64,000 nucleotides of DNA from Hydrogenophilales bacterium (lineage in GTDB: Bacteria; Pseudomonadota; Gammaproteobacteria; Burkholderiales; Thiobacillaceae), in assembly GCA_023258975.1 (NCBI GenBank), contig JAHFRD010000009.1:1-64000 (forward strand). Direction: 5' to 3'. Numbering within the stretch: position 1 is the first letter of the stretch; each line of letters begins with the position of its first letter. The translations under genes and the position numbers were made by a program. This document shows positions 7,977-18,423 of the stretch, in pieces. The notes beneath the pieces are model-generated. The model searched no databases and had not been told where the DNA came from. It worked only from the letters and a program-made list of their open reading frames with translations.

Positions 7977-9166
7977 CCTCACGCAAGCTCCTGCTCACCC
8001 TGCTCGCCTGCGCGGCGCTCGCCCTCCCCGCCCTCGTGGCCCACGCCAATGATTTGCGCGGCACCGGCGATCTCGGCCTGATCGTCGAACGCGCCAAGGG
8101 TTCGATTCAACTGATCGACACCACCAGGCGCACGCTCCTGCAACGGGTGGAAGGCCTGGGCGACACCTCGCACGCCTCCGCCGTATTTTCCCGTGATGCC
8201 CGTTACGCCTACATCTTCGGCCGCGATGGCGGCCTGACCAAAGTGGATCTGCTCACCGGCACCATCGTCAAACGCGTGATCCAGTCCGGAAACTCCATCG
8301 GCGGCGCCATTTCCCAGGACGGCCGCTATATCGCCGCCGCCAACTACGTGCCGGGCGGCGTGAAACTGTTCGACGCCGAGACGCTGGAACAGGTGGCCGA
8401 CATCCCCGCCTATTCCGAGGAGATCAAGGGACTGTCCCGTGTGGTCGGCCTGGAAGACAGCTTCGACAACCGCTTCGCCTTTTCGCTGTTCGACGCTGGA
8501 GAAATCTGGCTGATGGAACTGGGCAACGATCCGAAACACCCGAAGATCACAAAATACCCTCATATCGGCAACCAGCCCTACGACGCCCTGATCACCGGCG
8601 ATGGCCGCTGGTACGTGGCGGGGCTCTACGGCGAGGACGGCATGGCGGTGCTCGACATGTGGCACCCGGAACGGGGCGTAAAACGCGTCCTGCCGGAATA
8701 CGGCAAGGGCGAGCAAAAACTGCCGGTCTACAAAATGCCACACCTGGAAACCTGGGCCGCGTCCGGCAACCTGGTTTTCATCCCCGGAGTCGGCCATCAC
8801 GAAGTGGTGCTGGTCGATCTTTCCACCTGGCGGGTGGTGGGCCGCATTCCGGTCGCCGGACAACCCGTGTTCGTCATGAGCGATCCGACCGGCCGCCGTC
8901 TCTGGGTCAATTTCGCCTTCCCCGATTACGATACGGTCCAGGTCATCGACGTGGAAAGCCGTTCGGTGATCCATACGATGAAGCCCGGCAAAGCGGTGCT
9001 GCACATGGAATTCACCCCGCGCGGCGAACAGGTCTGGCTCTCGGTGCGCGACGCCAACCGGGTGGACATCTACGACACCTCCAATTTCAGCAAGATCGGC
9101 GAACTGCCCGCCAACTCCCCCAGCGGCATCTTCTTCTCGGCACGCGCGCACCGCTTCGGTCTGTAA
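7973..9166 (+). CDS. nirF: Heme d1 biosynthesis protein NirF
   Basis: 397-residue protein with a beta-propeller like the d1 domain of NirS but without a c-heme domain. It carries an N-terminal signal peptide (ALPALVAHA), so it should be periplasmic, where NirF is proposed to act as a dehydrogenase late in heme d1 formation. Recurrent propeller units such as GAISQDGRYIAAANYVPG and GNQPYDALITGDGRWYVAG are visible. Its start overlaps the nirC stop by four bases (ATGA), indicating translational coupling. Confidence 0.95.
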   Translation: MTSRKLLLTLLACAALALPALVAHANDLRGTGDLGLIVERAKGSIQLIDTTRRTLLQRVEGLGDTSHASAVFSRDARYAYIFGRDGGLTKVDLLTGTIVKRVIQSGNSIGGAISQDGRYIAAANYVPGGVKLFDAETLEQVADIPAYSEEIKGLSRVVGLEDSFDNRFAFSLFDAGEIWLMELGNDPKHPKITKYPHIGNQPYDALITGDGRWYVAGLYGEDGMAVLDMWHPERGVKRVLPEYGKGEQKLPVYKMPHLETWAASGNLVFIPGVGHHEVVLVDLSTWRVVGRIPVAGQPVFVMSDPTGRRLWVNFAFPDYDTVQVIDVESRSVIHTMKPGKAVLHMEFTPRGEQVWLSVRDANRVDIYDTSNFSKIGELPANSPSGIFFSARAHRFGL

Positions 9167-9185
9167 CGATTCGGGATTGACAATA

Positions 9186-10226
9186 ATGCCCCTCGACACG
9201 CTCGACTTCCGGCTGGTCAATGACTGGCAACGTGCCTTTCCCCTGGCCTCGCGGCCCTATGCGGAGCTGGCGCATCGCCTGGACATCTCCGAGGCGGAAG
9301 TAATTTCACGCCTGTACAGGTTGGCCGAAGGCGGCACGGTTTCCCGTATCGGCGCCGTGTTCCGCCCGCACACCCTGGGCTGGAGCACGCTGGCCGCCGT
9401 GTCGGTCGCGCCCGCCCGGATCGAGTCGGTGGCACAAGCCATCAGCGCCTATTCCGAGGTGAACCACAACTACGAACGCGAACACGATTTCAACCTCTGG
9501 TTCGTCGCCACCGCCCCGACCCGCGAGCGGGTGGCGGCGGTGCTGGGAGAAATCGGCAAGCTGGCGGGTGGCCCGGCACTCGATCTGCCCATGCTGGAAG
9601 ACTTCCATATCGACCTGGGATTCGATCTGGGAAGCGACAAGGAGAAAAGGGCAAAGGGTGGGAAGCCCAATGCCGGGACGCGGCATCGACCCCACCTCGA
9701 CCCCATCCGGCGTCCCCATGAAGCCGAGACCGCCCCTCTGGAATCCGACGACTACGCCCTGGCGGCGGCACTGGAAGGCGGCATTACCCTGACCCCGCGC
9801 CCCTATGCCACCCTGGCCACCCGCCTGGGTTGGCGCGAGGATGCGGTGCTGACGCGGCTTTCCCGCCTGATCGACCTCGGCGTCATCCGCCGCTTCGGCG
9901 TGGTGGTACGACACCGGGAACTGGGCTACCACGCCAACGCGATGGTGGTATGGGATGTGCCGGACGCGGAAATCAACGTGGTCGGCCACGCCCTGGCCGC
10001 GCAAACCGCTGTCACGCTCTGCTACCGTCGCCCGCGCCGCCCGCCACACTGGCGCTACAACCTGTTCTCCATGCTGCACGGACAGGATCGCGGTGCCGTG
10101 CTGGAGGAACTGGCGCGCCTGCGCGGCGAACTCGGGCTCGAACACATCGCCTGCCAACCCCTGTTCTCGCATCGACGCTTCAAACAATGCGGCGCCCGCT
10201 ATTCGGCACTGGCGAAGGTGGCCTGA
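9186..10226 (+). CDS. nirDL: Siroheme decarboxylase, fused NirD-NirL subunits
   Basis: One 346-residue protein contains two AsnC/Lrp-like siroheme decarboxylase modules that are separate proteins in some species. The first (about residues 1-140) has the HNYEREHDFNLWFV signature. The second (about 185-345) has CYRRPRRPPHWRYNLFSMLHG. A hydrophilic Lys/Arg/Pro-rich linker at about 143-185 joins them. With NirG and NirH it converts siroheme to didecarboxysiroheme. The ATG at 9186 is used; a TTG nine bases earlier is an alternative. No strong ribosome site is seen. Confidence 0.93.
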   Translation: MPLDTLDFRLVNDWQRAFPLASRPYAELAHRLDISEAEVISRLYRLAEGGTVSRIGAVFRPHTLGWSTLAAVSVAPARIESVAQAISAYSEVNHNYEREHDFNLWFVATAPTRERVAAVLGEIGKLAGGPALDLPMLEDFHIDLGFDLGSDKEKRAKGGKPNAGTRHRPHLDPIRRPHEAETAPLESDDYALAAALEGGITLTPRPYATLATRLGWREDAVLTRLSRLIDLGVIRRFGVVVRHRELGYHANAMVVWDVPDAEINVVGHALAAQTAVTLCYRRPRRPPHWRYNLFSMLHGQDRGAVLEELARLRGELGLEHIACQPLFSHRRFKQCGARYSALAKVA

Positions 10227-10302
10227 GGTGGCTGGCGTCAGGCGCAGGCCGAAACACCACAAGGAATCGAGTCCGGAGCCGGCAAAGCCCATCGTGAACA
10301 GG

Positions 10303-10767
10303 ATGCCTGTGCAGCCCGTGCCTCTGGACGAGGTGGAACGCCGCATCCTCAACGGCCTGCAAGGCGGCTTTCCCATCTGTGAACGGCCATTCCAGGAGGC
10401 GGCAAATGCCCTGGGCCTGGACGAAGTCGAATTGATCGAGCGCATCGAACGCCTTATCAAGGCGGGCGTGCTGACCCGATTCGGCCCGTTGTTCAATGCC
10501 GACCGTCTGGGTGGCGCCAATGTGCTGGCGGCCATGTCGCTGCCGCAAACCGATTTCGACCGCGTCGCCGCCTTCGTCAATGCGCAACCGGAAATCGCGC
10601 ACAATTATCGGCGTGAACACCATTTCAACCTGTGGTTCGTGGGCGCGGCGGAAACCCCGGAAAAGGTGGAAAGCACCTTCAGCTATATCGAATTGGTGAG
10701 CGGTTACCCGATCTATCGTTTTCCCAAGGAACGGGAATTCTTCGTGGAACTGAAGTTGAAAGCCTGA
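10303..10767 (+). CDS. nirG: Siroheme decarboxylase subunit NirG
   Basis: 154-residue AsnC-like protein with a winged-helix N-terminal part and the family signature HNYRREHHFNLWFVG. It matches the first half of NirDL and works with the other Nir decarboxylase subunits. The start is uncertain. The ATG at 10303 gives a normal N-terminus (LDEVERRILNGLQGG), while in-frame GTG codons at 10294 and 10228 would extend it by 3 or 25 residues across a gap that is unusually wide for this operon. The NirG name rests on gene order. Confidence 0.88.
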   Translation: MPVQPVPLDEVERRILNGLQGGFPICERPFQEAANALGLDEVELIERIERLIKAGVLTRFGPLFNADRLGGANVLAAMSLPQTDFDRVAAFVNAQPEIAHNYRREHHFNLWFVGAAETPEKVESTFSYIELVSGYPIYRFPKEREFFVELKLKA

Positions 10768-10769
10768 CC

Positions 10770-11255
10770 GTGGCCCCTCTCGCCCTCGACCCCATCGACC
10801 TTGCCCTGATCTCCGCCACCCAGTCCGGCCTGCCGCTGGTTCCACGCCCGTACCACAGCGTCGCCGAAAAGATCGGCATCCCCGCCGAGGAGGTCATGGC
10901 GCGACTGACGAGCATGCTGGAGAACGGCGCCATCCGCCGCATCGGCCTGGTGCCCAACCATTACGCTCTGGGCTATCGCGCCAACGGCATGTCGGTCTGG
11001 GACGTGGCGGATGACCGCGTGGACGAACTGGGAGAACGCATCGGCCATCTGAACTTCGTCTCTCACTGCTACCGCCGGCCACGTTGCCCGCCGCACTGGC
11101 CCTACAACCTGTTCGCCATGTTGCACGGCAAGTCGCGCGAGGAAGTCACGGCCTACGCCGAGGAAATCCGGGTTTTACTGGGAAAGGCCAGTCGTGCCTC
11201 GGATATCCTTTACAGCCAGGGCATCCTGAAGAAAACCGGATTACGCATCACATAA
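10770..11255 (+). CDS. nirH: Siroheme decarboxylase subunit NirH
   Basis: 161-residue AsnC-like protein related to the second half of NirDL, with the signature CYRRPRCPPHWPYNLFAMLHG. The GTG at 10770 begins two bases after the nirG stop and gives the conserved start (LDPIDLALISATQSGLPLV). No upstream in-frame ATG fits. The NirH name rests on similarity plus order; the paralogues D, L, G and H are hard to separate by eye. Confidence 0.88.
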   Translation: MAPLALDPIDLALISATQSGLPLVPRPYHSVAEKIGIPAEEVMARLTSMLENGAIRRIGLVPNHYALGYRANGMSVWDVADDRVDELGERIGHLNFVSHCYRRPRCPPHWPYNLFAMLHGKSREEVTAYAEEIRVLLGKASRASDILYSQGILKKTGLRIT

Positions 11256-11284
11256 AAAATCACCAACCACCACAGGAGATTGCC

Positions 11285-11806
11285 ATGTTCGAATTTCTCA
11301 AACGCTGGTTCCAACCCAGGCTGACAAGCGAAGGAACGGCGGTCGCCGACACCGCCGCGACCGCCACCGCGCCGGGAACCCATATCCACTACGACCCGCA
11401 TCTCGTCGGCCATCTGATCGAAGACCACCGCCGCCTGGAGGGTCTGTTCGGGCGCATCGTCGCGGCCAGCCAGGCGCGCGACCCCGACCTTCTGGCAAAA
11501 AACCTGAGCACCTTCGGCAACGCCATACGCGACCATCTGCTTACGGAAAATGTGCGTTTCTACGTCTACCTGCAGCATATCGGCGACGCGGAACAAGGCG
11601 CCATCGTGCATGGTTTTCAACACGAAATGCGAGGCATCGGCAAAGCGCTGACTTCATTTCTGTTCCGCCACGGCGAACGCGAGGAATGGGATGATGCGGC
11701 CTGGTCCGAGTTCACCCGGGAACTGGACGAGATCGCCCAGGTGCTGACCCGCCGTATCGCCACCGAGGAAAACACGCTGTATCCGCTTTACCAACCGCCC
11801 ATATAG
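11285..11806 (+). CDS. Hemerythrin-like di-iron protein inside the nir operon
   Basis: 173-residue cytoplasmic protein with a hemerythrin HHE-type four-helix fold. Candidate iron ligands are seen in HLIEDHRRLE, RDHLLTENVRFY, HGFQHEM and EENTLYPLY. Such proteins bind O2 or NO or help repair nitrosylated iron. AGGAG lies seven bases before the ATG. It sits between nirH and nirJ in the same direction, where textbook nir operons have no such gene, so it probably serves under NO stress or in handling the Fe-S or heme substrates of d1 synthesis. A short palindrome separates it from nirJ. Confidence 0.85.
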   Translation: MFEFLKRWFQPRLTSEGTAVADTAATATAPGTHIHYDPHLVGHLIEDHRRLEGLFGRIVAASQARDPDLLAKNLSTFGNAIRDHLLTENVRFYVYLQHIGDAEQGAIVHGFQHEMRGIGKALTSFLFRHGEREEWDDAAWSEFTRELDEIAQVLTRRIATEENTLYPLYQPPI

Positions 11807-11835
11807 ACGTCCCGCCGGCGGGACGCCGGCGCCAC
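11807..11835. repeat. GTAGCGCCGGC-family palindrome between hemerythrin gene and nirJ
   Basis: A GC-rich palindromic stretch (GTCCCGCCGGCGGGAC followed by GCCGGCGCCAC) starts right after the upstream stop codon. It shares the GCCGGCGC core with the repeats at 12981, 17377, 27126, 33209, 44151 and 47392. Confidence 0.6.
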
Positions 11836-11846
11836 AGGAGAACCCG

Positions 11847-13079
11847 ATGTTCCGCGTCACCCAGTACATGCAGGAACTCGTCAAGCCGACACCACTCGGG
11901 CCGAAGCGCGCGCCGCCCGGCCCGGTGGTGATCTGGAATCTGGTGCGCCGCTGCAATCTCACCTGCAAGCACTGCTACTCGATTTCCGCCGACAAGGACT
12001 TCGCCGGCGAGCTCTCCACCGCCGAAGTGTTCCGCGTGATGGACGACCTCAAGGCGTTTCATGTGCCGGTACTCATCCTCTCCGGCGGCGAACCGCTGCT
12101 GCGTCCGGACATCTTCGACATCGGCCGCCGCGCCAAGGACATGGGCTTCTATGTCGGCCTCTCCAGCAACGGCACCCTGGTCGATGCGGAGAACGTGGCG
12201 AAGATCGCCGCCACCGGCTTCGATTACGTCGGCATCAGCCTGGACGGCCTGCGCAGAACCCATGACCGCTTCCGCCGCAAGGAAGGCGCTTTCGACGCCG
12301 CCCTGAACGGCGTGCGCCTGTGCCGCGACGCCGGCGCCAAGGTCGGCATCCGCTTCACCCTCACCCAGGACAACGCCGACGACTTCCCCGCCCTGCTCGC
12401 GCTCATGGAAGAGGAAGGCATCCACAAGTTCTACCTCTCGCACCTCAACTACGCGGGTCGCGGCAACAAGAACAGAAAGGATGACGCCCACCACCGCACC
12501 ACCCGCGCGGCGCTGGATCGCCTGTTCGAACGCTGCTGGAGACAGGTGCAAGACGGGCAGGCACGCGAATACGTCACCGGCAACAACGATGCCGATGGCG
12601 CTTACCTGCTGCAATGGGTTCGCGAGCGATTCCCCGCGCGGGCGGAACATCTCCGCCAGAAGCTCGCGCAATGGGGCGGCAACGCTTCCGGCGTCAACAT
12701 CGCCAACATCGACAACCTCGGCGTCGTTCACCCGGACACCATGTGGTGGAACTACCCGCTGGGCAATGTCCGCGAACGCCCTTTCTCGGAAATCTGGCAA
12801 GACGTCTCCGACCCCCTCATGGCCGGCCTGAAAAGCTCGCCACGCCCGGTGACCGGCCGCTGCGCCACCTGTGAATATCTTGCCCTCTGCAACGGCAACA
12901 CCCGCGTGCGCGCCTGGCAGACCACGGGCGACTTCTGGGCGGAGGATCCCGGTTGCTACCTCGGCGACGAGGAAATCCATGTAGCGCCGGCTTTATGTCC
13001 CGAAGGGACGGTATCCTTTAGGGCCAGCCGGCCTGCCGGCGAGGGCGCCGGCGCTACAACTTCACTTGCGGGAGCCTGA
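11847..13079 (+). CDS. nirJ: Heme d1 biosynthesis radical SAM protein NirJ
   Basis: 410-residue radical SAM enzyme that replaces two propionate side chains on didecarboxysiroheme during heme d1 synthesis. The [4Fe-4S] motif is CNLTCKHC with Cys 36, 40 and 43. The GGEP motif follows (LILSGGEPLLRP). A C-terminal SPASM-like cluster region contains CATCEYLALCNGN and a later Cys in DPGCYLG. Translation then runs into a palindromic repeat, so the last 32 or so residues (from about 379) are repeat-encoded and not family sequence. CAGGAG precedes the ATG. The next gene, nirN, starts two bases after the stop. Confidence 0.95.
   Translation: MFRVTQYMQELVKPTPLGPKRAPPGPVVIWNLVRRCNLTCKHCYSISADKDFAGELSTAEVFRVMDDLKAFHVPVLILSGGEPLLRPDIFDIGRRAKDMGFYVGLSSNGTLVDAENVAKIAATGFDYVGISLDGLRRTHDRFRRKEGAFDAALNGVRLCRDAGAKVGIRFTLTQDNADDFPALLALMEEEGIHKFYLSHLNYAGRGNKNRKDDAHHRTTRAALDRLFERCWRQVQDGQAREYVTGNNDADGAYLLQWVRERFPARAEHLRQKLAQWGGNASGVNIANIDNLGVVHPDTMWWNYPLGNVRERPFSEIWQDVSDPLMAGLKSSPRPVTGRCATCEYLALCNGNTRVRAWQTTGDFWAEDPGCYLGDEEIHVAPALCPEGTVSFRASRPAGEGAGATTSLAGA
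12981..13057. repeat. GTAGCGCCGGC-family palindrome inside the 3' end of nirJ
   Basis: Terminal arms GTAGCGCCGGC at 12981-12991 and its exact complement at 13047-13057 bound the element. The interior (GGGACGGTATCCTTTAGGGC type) is nearly the same as the complement of 17412-17463. It is read through by nirJ, giving a repeat-derived C-terminal tail. Confidence 0.85.
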
Positions 13080-13081
13080 GC

Positions 13082-14632
13082 ATGAAATCACTGATTCCCA
13101 TCCTTGCGGGTGCCATCGTGGGCCTGGCGCATGCCGCGCCCGACGCCGAAAAGCTCTACGAAACCCACTGTCTCTCCTGCCACGCACCCAATCGCCTGGG
13201 TGGCATGGGGCCGACCCTGTTGCCGGAATCACTGGCCCACCTGAAAAAACCGGATGCCGCCAAGGCCATTGCCGAAGGCCTGCCGGCGACCCAGATGCCG
13301 GCATTCAAGGACATTCTGAAATCCGACGAGATCAAGGCCCTGGCCGCGTGGATCTACACCCCGCCGAAACTGCCTCCGAAGTGGGACGCGGAAGACATCA
13401 AGGCATCTCGCATCGTCAACGCCGACGCCGTCGATCTGCCCGCCAAGCCGGTGTTCAAGGCCGACCCGATGAACATCACCCTGGTGGTGGAACACGGCGA
13501 CCATCACATCACCGTGCTGGACGGCGACGTGATGGAACCCATCCTCCGCTTCCCCACCCGTTATGCCCTGCACGGCGGCCCCAAGTTCACCCCGGACGGG
13601 CGCTTCGTCTACTGGGCCTCGCGCGACGGCTGGATCACCAAATTCGATCTGTGGAACCTGAAAGTGGTGGCCGAGACCCGGGTCGGTATCAATACCCGCA
13701 ATGTGGCTGTGTCCTCGGACGGCCGCTACGTGATGGCTGCCAACTATCTGCCGCATACGCTGGTGGCGCTGGATGGCAAGGATCTCTCCCTGGTAAAGGT
13801 CATCCCCGTGGTGGGCAACAACGGCAAGACCTCGCGCGTCTCGGCGGTCTACGACGCCCGTCCGCGCAACAGCTTCATCGCCGCGCTCAAGGACATCCCG
13901 GAAGTCTGGGAAATCCCCTATGACGGCCGCCCGGTTTACAAGGGCCTGGTACACGACTTCCAGAGCAAGGAGGCGATTCCCGAACCCGGCCCGCTGCCGG
14001 TGCGCCATATCGTGCTGGAGGATTACCTCGACGATTTCTTCTTCGACCAGAACTACGACTACATCCTGGGCGCCTCGCGCACCAGCCCCAAGGGTCAGGT
14101 CATTCACCTCGGCGCCGGTCGCAAGGTGGCGGAACTGGATCTGGCCGGCATGCCGCACCTGGGTTCCGGCATCACCTGGGATCGCAAGGACGCGGAGGGC
14201 AACATGCAGCGTGTGATGGCCTCGCCCAACCTGAAGGATGGCCTGATCTCGGTGATCGACATGAAGACGTGGAAAACCATCAAGACCATTCCCACCGAAG
14301 GCCCCGGCTTCTTCCTGCGCAGCCACGAGAACAGCCCCTATGTCTGGGCCGACGTGTTCTTCGGCAAGAACCGCGATGTCATGCACGTCATCGACAAGCA
14401 AACCCTGGAAATCGTCGCCAACCTCAAACCCATTCCCGGCAAGACCGCCACCCATGTCGAATTCGACCGCTACGGCAAATACGCCCTGGTTTCCATCTGG
14501 GAAATGGACGGCGCCCTCATCGTCTACGACGCCAACACACTCAAGGAAATCAAACGCCTGCCCATGAAGCGCCCGGTGGGCAAATACAACGTGTGGAACA
14601 AGACCCGGCTATCGGAAGGGACAAGCCATTGA
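13082..14632 (+). CDS. nirN: NirN, c-type cytochrome with d1-like domain
   Basis: 516-residue periplasmic protein related to NirS. It has a signal peptide (GLAHA), heme motif CLSCH at residues 30-34, and a C-terminal d1-type propeller ending in RPVGKYNVWNKTR. NirN is known to catalyse the last dehydrogenation of dihydro-heme d1 and to pass the cofactor to NirS. It begins right after nirJ and closes the operon. No nirE (uroporphyrinogen III methyltransferase) is seen in this cluster, so a cysG- or cobA-type enzyme elsewhere must supply precorrin-2. Confidence 0.95.
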   Translation: MKSLIPILAGAIVGLAHAAPDAEKLYETHCLSCHAPNRLGGMGPTLLPESLAHLKKPDAAKAIAEGLPATQMPAFKDILKSDEIKALAAWIYTPPKLPPKWDAEDIKASRIVNADAVDLPAKPVFKADPMNITLVVEHGDHHITVLDGDVMEPILRFPTRYALHGGPKFTPDGRFVYWASRDGWITKFDLWNLKVVAETRVGINTRNVAVSSDGRYVMAANYLPHTLVALDGKDLSLVKVIPVVGNNGKTSRVSAVYDARPRNSFIAALKDIPEVWEIPYDGRPVYKGLVHDFQSKEAIPEPGPLPVRHIVLEDYLDDFFFDQNYDYILGASRTSPKGQVIHLGAGRKVAELDLAGMPHLGSGITWDRKDAEGNMQRVMASPNLKDGLISVIDMKTWKTIKTIPTEGPGFFLRSHENSPYVWADVFFGKNRDVMHVIDKQTLEIVANLKPIPGKTATHVEFDRYGKYALVSIWEMDGALIVYDANTLKEIKRLPMKRPVGKYNVWNKTRLSEGTSH

Positions 14633-14633
14633 T

Positions 14634-14647
14634 TTGACATCAGTCAA
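14634..14647 (+). promoter_or_regulatory. FNR/DNR-like box before the 37-residue membrane protein
   Basis: The palindrome TTGAC-ATCA-GTCAA lies just after the nirN stop and 74 bases before the next start codon. Its half-sites differ from the nor box (TTGAT) and equal those of the nnrS box at 47368. Confidence 0.65.
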
Positions 14648-14720
14648 GCCCGTGTCTCGACCCGGCGTGGGTGGAAACGTATCGTTCACCCCACACGCAA
14701 ACCCTTCCTGGAGAAACCCC

Positions 14721-14834
14721 ATGATGCAGAAAATGTTTGAAAGCAGTGAAAACTCCGCCGTCGTCGCCGCCGTCGCGATTTTCATCGTGTTCCACTTCGG
14801 CATGTTGTACCTGTTCGACATCGTCAAGATCTGA
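14721..14834 (+). CDS. 37-residue single-helix membrane protein
   Basis: A very short gene with a clear ribosome site (TGGAG eight bases before the ATG). The peptide has a polar N-terminus (MMQKMFESSENS) and one hydrophobic helix (about residues 13-33) ending IVKI. It has its own FNR-like box and its own terminator, which supports it being a real gene. I recognise no family. By size and build it resembles small accessory subunits of respiratory complexes, such as those of bd or cbb3 oxidases, but this is only an analogy. Confidence 0.65.
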   Translation: MMQKMFESSENSAVVAAVAIFIVFHFGMLYLFDIVKI

Positions 14835-14848
14835 GCAAGCGCATTCCG

Positions 14849-14876
14849 AAAAACGGGGGCTCATGCCCCCGTTTTT
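14849..14876 (+). terminator. Intrinsic terminator at the end of the nir region
   Basis: The stem AACGGGGGC / GCCCCCGTT with loop TCAT, preceded by A and followed by T residues, lies 15 bases after the small-protein stop. Confidence 0.9.
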
Positions 14877-14916
14877 CATTTGGAGTCGGTATTCGATACC
14901 GGCAGTCGGATGCCGC

Positions 14917-17198
<2,282 letters not shown>

Positions 17199-17199
<1 letters not shown>

Positions 17200-17342
17200 C
17201 ACCGGCCTGCATCTTCGTGGCTGCCGGCCCCGGGCGGGGGCGCCGAGCAGCAGGAATGCGGGGCGGATTTGGCATGTGCTTCCGCGTTGGCCCGAGTCCA
17301 GGCCAGGAAGGCATTACGAAGTTGTTTCAGCCAATCGAGCAT
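17199..17342 (-). CDS. 47-residue Cys-pair protein coupled to copA
   Basis: A short gene with AGGAG six bases before its ATG, whose TGA overlaps the start of the ATPase gene. The peptide begins [15 protein letters not shown], an amphipathic helix, and then has a hydrophilic part with HSCC near residue 30 and a His/Glu tail. The adjacent Cys pair and coupling to a copper pump suggest copper binding or delivery. I do not recognise a family. The ribosome site and stop/start overlap are the main evidence that it is real. Confidence 0.65.
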
Positions 17343-17376
17343 GTCGTTCTCCTATGCGATGGCCGTGGCAAGGGCT

Positions 17377-17463
17377 GTGGCGCCGGCCCGCCCTTCCAGC
17401 CAGACGAATAAGCCGGCGAGCCCTGAAGGATACCGTCCCTGCGAAACATAACGCCGGCGCTAC
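17377..17463. repeat. GTAGCGCCGGC-family palindrome
   Basis: GTGGCGCCGGC at 17377 and the complement of GTAGCGCCGGC ending at 17463 bound an imperfect hairpin. The part at 17412-17463 is nearly identical, in reverse, to the element inside nirJ. The 295-base gap 17343-17637 holds this repeat and otherwise no gene that I can support. Confidence 0.8.
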
Positions 17464-17637
17464 ATGAAGCGCGTCCGGTTTCGCGGCCTAAGGCCAATCC
17501 GGGTTGAAACCACGCCTCGGTTTGCATAGCCGAACCCAGTATGGCCGACCGATGGCGACAGGTTCATGACCGGGAGATTACGAAAGTGTCATCCGAAGGA
17601 TGGCGTTGGCTTCCCGGCAAGTTTCATTGCGTCCGGT

Positions 17638-18405
17638 TCAGAAATCGTGGTTCAGGCTGGCGCCCAGCCCCGCATTTGGGCTGGAGGGTGTCGTGCCGGC
17701 GTACAGATAAGCCAGCGCTTTCCAGTGGGGGGCGAGTCCACGCGTGAAGTGGAGTGTGATTTCGCGCTGGTCGCTCAAGGTGCTCAAGACCGACTGGCGC
17801 ACATCCCACAGGATGCCCGCCGAGAAATCGCCGCCAAAGCGGTGCTGCAACCCCACCGAAGCGTAGGCCACATTGCGGTAATCGCTGCCTGCCGGCTTGC
17901 CCGTCCACTTGTAGCCCAGGCTGGCCATGAACGTGGTGTCGCCCGAGGTCTTGTAGGCATCGCACTGGAGCGACAGGTCGTTTTTGCCGGTGCCCAGGCC
18001 CTTTTCCGCGTCCGCCGTGGCGAACTTGATCCTGGTGGCCAGATCCAGCGCGAACTGCCGATCCGGGTCGAAATAGGCGTTGTAGCCCAAACCGGCCTGT
18101 ACATCACCCAGCCCCGCGACCGTGCGCTGGGGGCCGGCCCCGGCGAGCGGAATGGCCATATTGCCCGAGGTATTGCCGATTACGTTGGCCGGGCCGCTGA
18201 GTTCGATGTAAGGCACCGTGAGCTTCAGGGTATACGGCCCGCTTTCATATTTGGCGGTCAGCGGCAGGAACAGCATCTCGATGGCTTCGCCGCCACCGTA
18301 CTTGCCGCTGCTGTAGTCGAACCCGGCTGCAAGGGTCGGGCCATCCCCGGCATGAGCCGGGAGAGTGGACAGGGCGAGCAGCGCGGCGGCAAGAAGTTTA
18401 CGCAC
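17638..18405 (-). CDS. Putative outer-membrane beta-barrel protein
   Basis: 255 residues with a signal peptide (TLPAHA) and alternating aromatic/Gly strands ending in a C-terminal Phe (LGASLNHDF), typical of an outer-membrane barrel. Segments such as KYESGPYTLKLTVPYIEL and GLGDVQAGLGYNAYF resemble the MetA-pathway-of-phenol-degradation/transporter-like barrel family, but I cannot fix the family by eye. It is the third gene of the leftward operon with the DUF6502 and DUF5666 genes, 18 bases downstream. Confidence 0.6.
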   Translation of the reverse strand: MRKLLAAALLALSTLPAHAGDGPTLAAGFDYSSGKYGGGEAIEMLFLPLTAKYESGPYTLKLTVPYIELSGPANVIGNTSGNMAIPLAGAGPQRTVAGLGDVQAGLGYNAYFDPDRQFALDLATRIKFATADAEKGLGTGKNDLSLQCDAYKTSGDTTFMASLGYKWTGKPAGSDYRNVAYASVGLQHRFGGDFSAGILWDVRQSVLSTLSDQREITLHFTRGLAPHWKALAYLYAGTTPSSPNAGLGASLNHDF

Positions 18406-18423
18406 GGGAAAGCAACGGCCGCG

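Noticed and set aside
14634-14720. N-terminal extension of the 37-residue membrane protein from a TTG at 14634
   Set aside because: The TTG is part of the FNR-like palindrome and has no ribosome site, while the ATG at 14721 has one.
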